From CBDULQ01 sp965368115 (GTDB taxonomy: Bacteria; Pseudomonadota; Gammaproteobacteria; SZUA-229), in NCBI GenBank assembly GCA_965368115.1, contig CBDULQ010000219.1, positions 1-5,985 on the forward strand: a DNA stretch of 5,985 nt, given 5' to 3'. The notes beneath the pieces were generated by a model. That model had not been told where the DNA came from, ran no database searches, and saw only the letters and a program-made list of their open reading frames with translations. The translations under genes and the position numbers were made by a program. Positions 5,039 to 5,985 of the stretch are shown piece by piece (within the stretch, counting starts at the first letter, position 1; every line of letters begins with the position of its first letter).

Positions 5039-5939
5039 AATATTCATCCAGCTGTTGCGCGGTGAGCAGGAATACACCGTGCCCACCGTGCTCGAATTCC
5101 AGCCACATGAACGGCACCTGGGGATATTTTTCCTGCAGGGCAAATTCCGAGTTACCCACTTCCGCCACCAGAATGCCATGGTCGGATAAATAACGCCGCG
5201 CCTGGTACAACATGGGCACGACCAGCGCCAGGCCATCCTCCCCGGCCTGCAGACCGAGTTCCGGTTCATGCAGGTATTCGCCAGGCAGGCCGGCCATGTC
5301 CTGCGCATCCACATAGGGCGGGTTACTGACGATAATATCGAATGACTGTTCCGGTATCGCGCTGAACAGATCCGATGCCTGCAAACTGACCTGGTCCTGC
5401 AAACCGTGATACGCCACATTCTGCTGCGCCACCTCCAGCGCCCCGGCGGACACATCGGCCAGCATCACCTCCGCCTCCGGAAACGCATAAGCGCAGGCAA
5501 TTCCGATACAGCCGCTGCCGGTACACAGATCCAGCACCTGCTGCACCTGGTGCTCCTCGATCCAGGGCGCGAACTGCGCTTCGATCAGTTCGGCGATCGG
5601 TGAACGGGGCACCAGCACCCGCTCGTCCACATAAAAACGCAGCCCGGCAAACCAGGCCTCATGGGTTAGATAAGCGGCCGGCTTGCGTTGCTGGTAGCGT
5701 TTCTTAAGCAACTTGAGCACCTTCACTCGCTCCTCGAAAGTCAGTCGACAGTCGAAATATTCGCTACTGAAATTCGGCTCCAGATGCAGCGCATGCAAAC
5801 ACAGGTATACCGCTTCATCCAGCGCTGATGTCATACCATGACCATAAAACAGGTGATGCTTGTTGAAGCGGCTGACGCCCCAACGGATACAATCGCGCAG
5901 GGTATGCAACTGCTCCGCCGTCTGTTCGATTTTCTTCAT
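5022..5939 (-). CDS. prmB: ribosomal protein L3 N5-glutamine methyltransferase
   Basis: A cytosolic S-adenosylmethionine-dependent enzyme that methylates the side-chain amide of a glutamine in ribosomal protein L3 (uL3). Seen in the 305-residue product: an N-terminal helical recognition domain (RWGVSRFNKHHLFYGHG, WFAGLRFYVDERVLVPRSPIAELI), SAM-binding motif I LDLCTGSGCIG (136-146), an acidic residue in the next strand (MLADVSAGALEVA), and the glutamine-methyltransferase signature NPPY (206-209) in IVSNPPYVDAQDM. The segment EYLHEPELGLQAGEDGL and the C-terminal WLEFEHGGHGVFLLT match PrmB rather than PrmC (HemK), whose target is release factors. The start is uncertain. ATG 5939 gives 305 residues. 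An in-frame GTG at 5954 gives 310, the E. coli length, and has a G-run 9 bases upstream as a possible ribosome binding site. The gene converges with the kinase gene and its last 17 bases overlap it. In E. coli prmB directly precedes aroC; here the kinase gene separates them. Confidence 0.94.
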   Translation of the reverse strand: MKKIEQTAEQLHTLRDCIRWGVSRFNKHHLFYGHGMTSALDEAVYLCLHALHLEPNFSSEYFDCRLTFEERVKVLKLLKKRYQQRKPAAYLTHEAWFAGLRFYVDERVLVPRSPIAELIEAQFAPWIEEHQVQQVLDLCTGSGCIGIACAYAFPEAEVMLADVSAGALEVAQQNVAYHGLQDQVSLQASDLFSAIPEQSFDIIVSNPPYVDAQDMAGLPGEYLHEPELGLQAGEDGLALVVPMLYQARRYLSDHGILVAEVGNSEFALQEKYPQVPFMWLEFEHGGHGVFLLTAQQLDEYFSSPA

Positions 5940-5985
5940 CTGAGTTTCACACACCTTTCAATGCCCCCCGTCGGCACATATAATC
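5940..5985. promoter_or_regulatory. prmB upstream region with divergent -10 element
   Basis: The plus strand holds a perfect TATAAT at 5979-5984, with TTTCAA (3 of 6 to the -35) 17 bases upstream at 5956-5961. It points out of the window to the right. On the minus strand the same AT-rich patch gives TATATG (5982-5977), a possible prmB -10 whose -35 would lie beyond the edge. In E. coli the gene divergent from prmB is smrB, so an smrB promoter is a reasonable guess, but no coding sequence is visible here. Confidence 0.35.

Overview
The window looks like a chromosomal core segment of a gammaproteobacterium. It is moderately GC-rich, and it carries PrmB and AroC proteins that align almost end to end with the E. 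coli proteins as I remember them. It also keeps the prmB / aroC neighbourhood typical of that class. I cannot name the genus. No tRNA, rRNA, CRISPR array, transposase or phage gene is visible.

Layout from left to right: (1) a CorA-type Mg2+/Co2+ channel gene on the minus strand (31-1104). (2) A 176-bp divergent intergenic region with two short inverted repeats and a candidate promoter in each direction. (3) A plus-strand gene for a 63-residue membrane miniprotein with a Gly/Asp-rich tail (1281-1472). (4) A minus-strand HcaT-like major facilitator transporter (1469-2629), whose stop codon shares the palindrome CTAG with the stop of the miniprotein. (5) aroC, chorismate synthase, minus strand, GTG start (2712-3824), 82 bp upstream of the transporter and probably cotranscribed with it. 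(6) A 116-bp divergent region with three near-repeats of a 9-bp AT-rich unit. (7) A plus-strand gene for a soluble receiver plus histidine-kinase protein (3941-5038). (8) prmB, the glutamine methyltransferase for ribosomal protein L3, minus strand (5022-5939), overlapping the kinase gene tail to tail by 17 bp. The right edge holds the prmB upstream region and a perfect TATAAT on the plus strand, which suggests a divergent gene just outside.

In E. coli prmB and aroC are adjacent and codirectional. Here a signalling gene lies between them in the opposite orientation, so prmB cannot simply read into aroC. That kinase/regulator is the least conventional item in the window: its receiver comes first, it has no sensor or membrane segment, and its second glycine box is degenerate. 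The 63-residue membrane protein divergent from corA is the other uncharacterised item. The rest is ordinary housekeeping: magnesium uptake, the last step of the shikimate pathway, ribosomal protein methylation and a solute transporter of unknown substrate.
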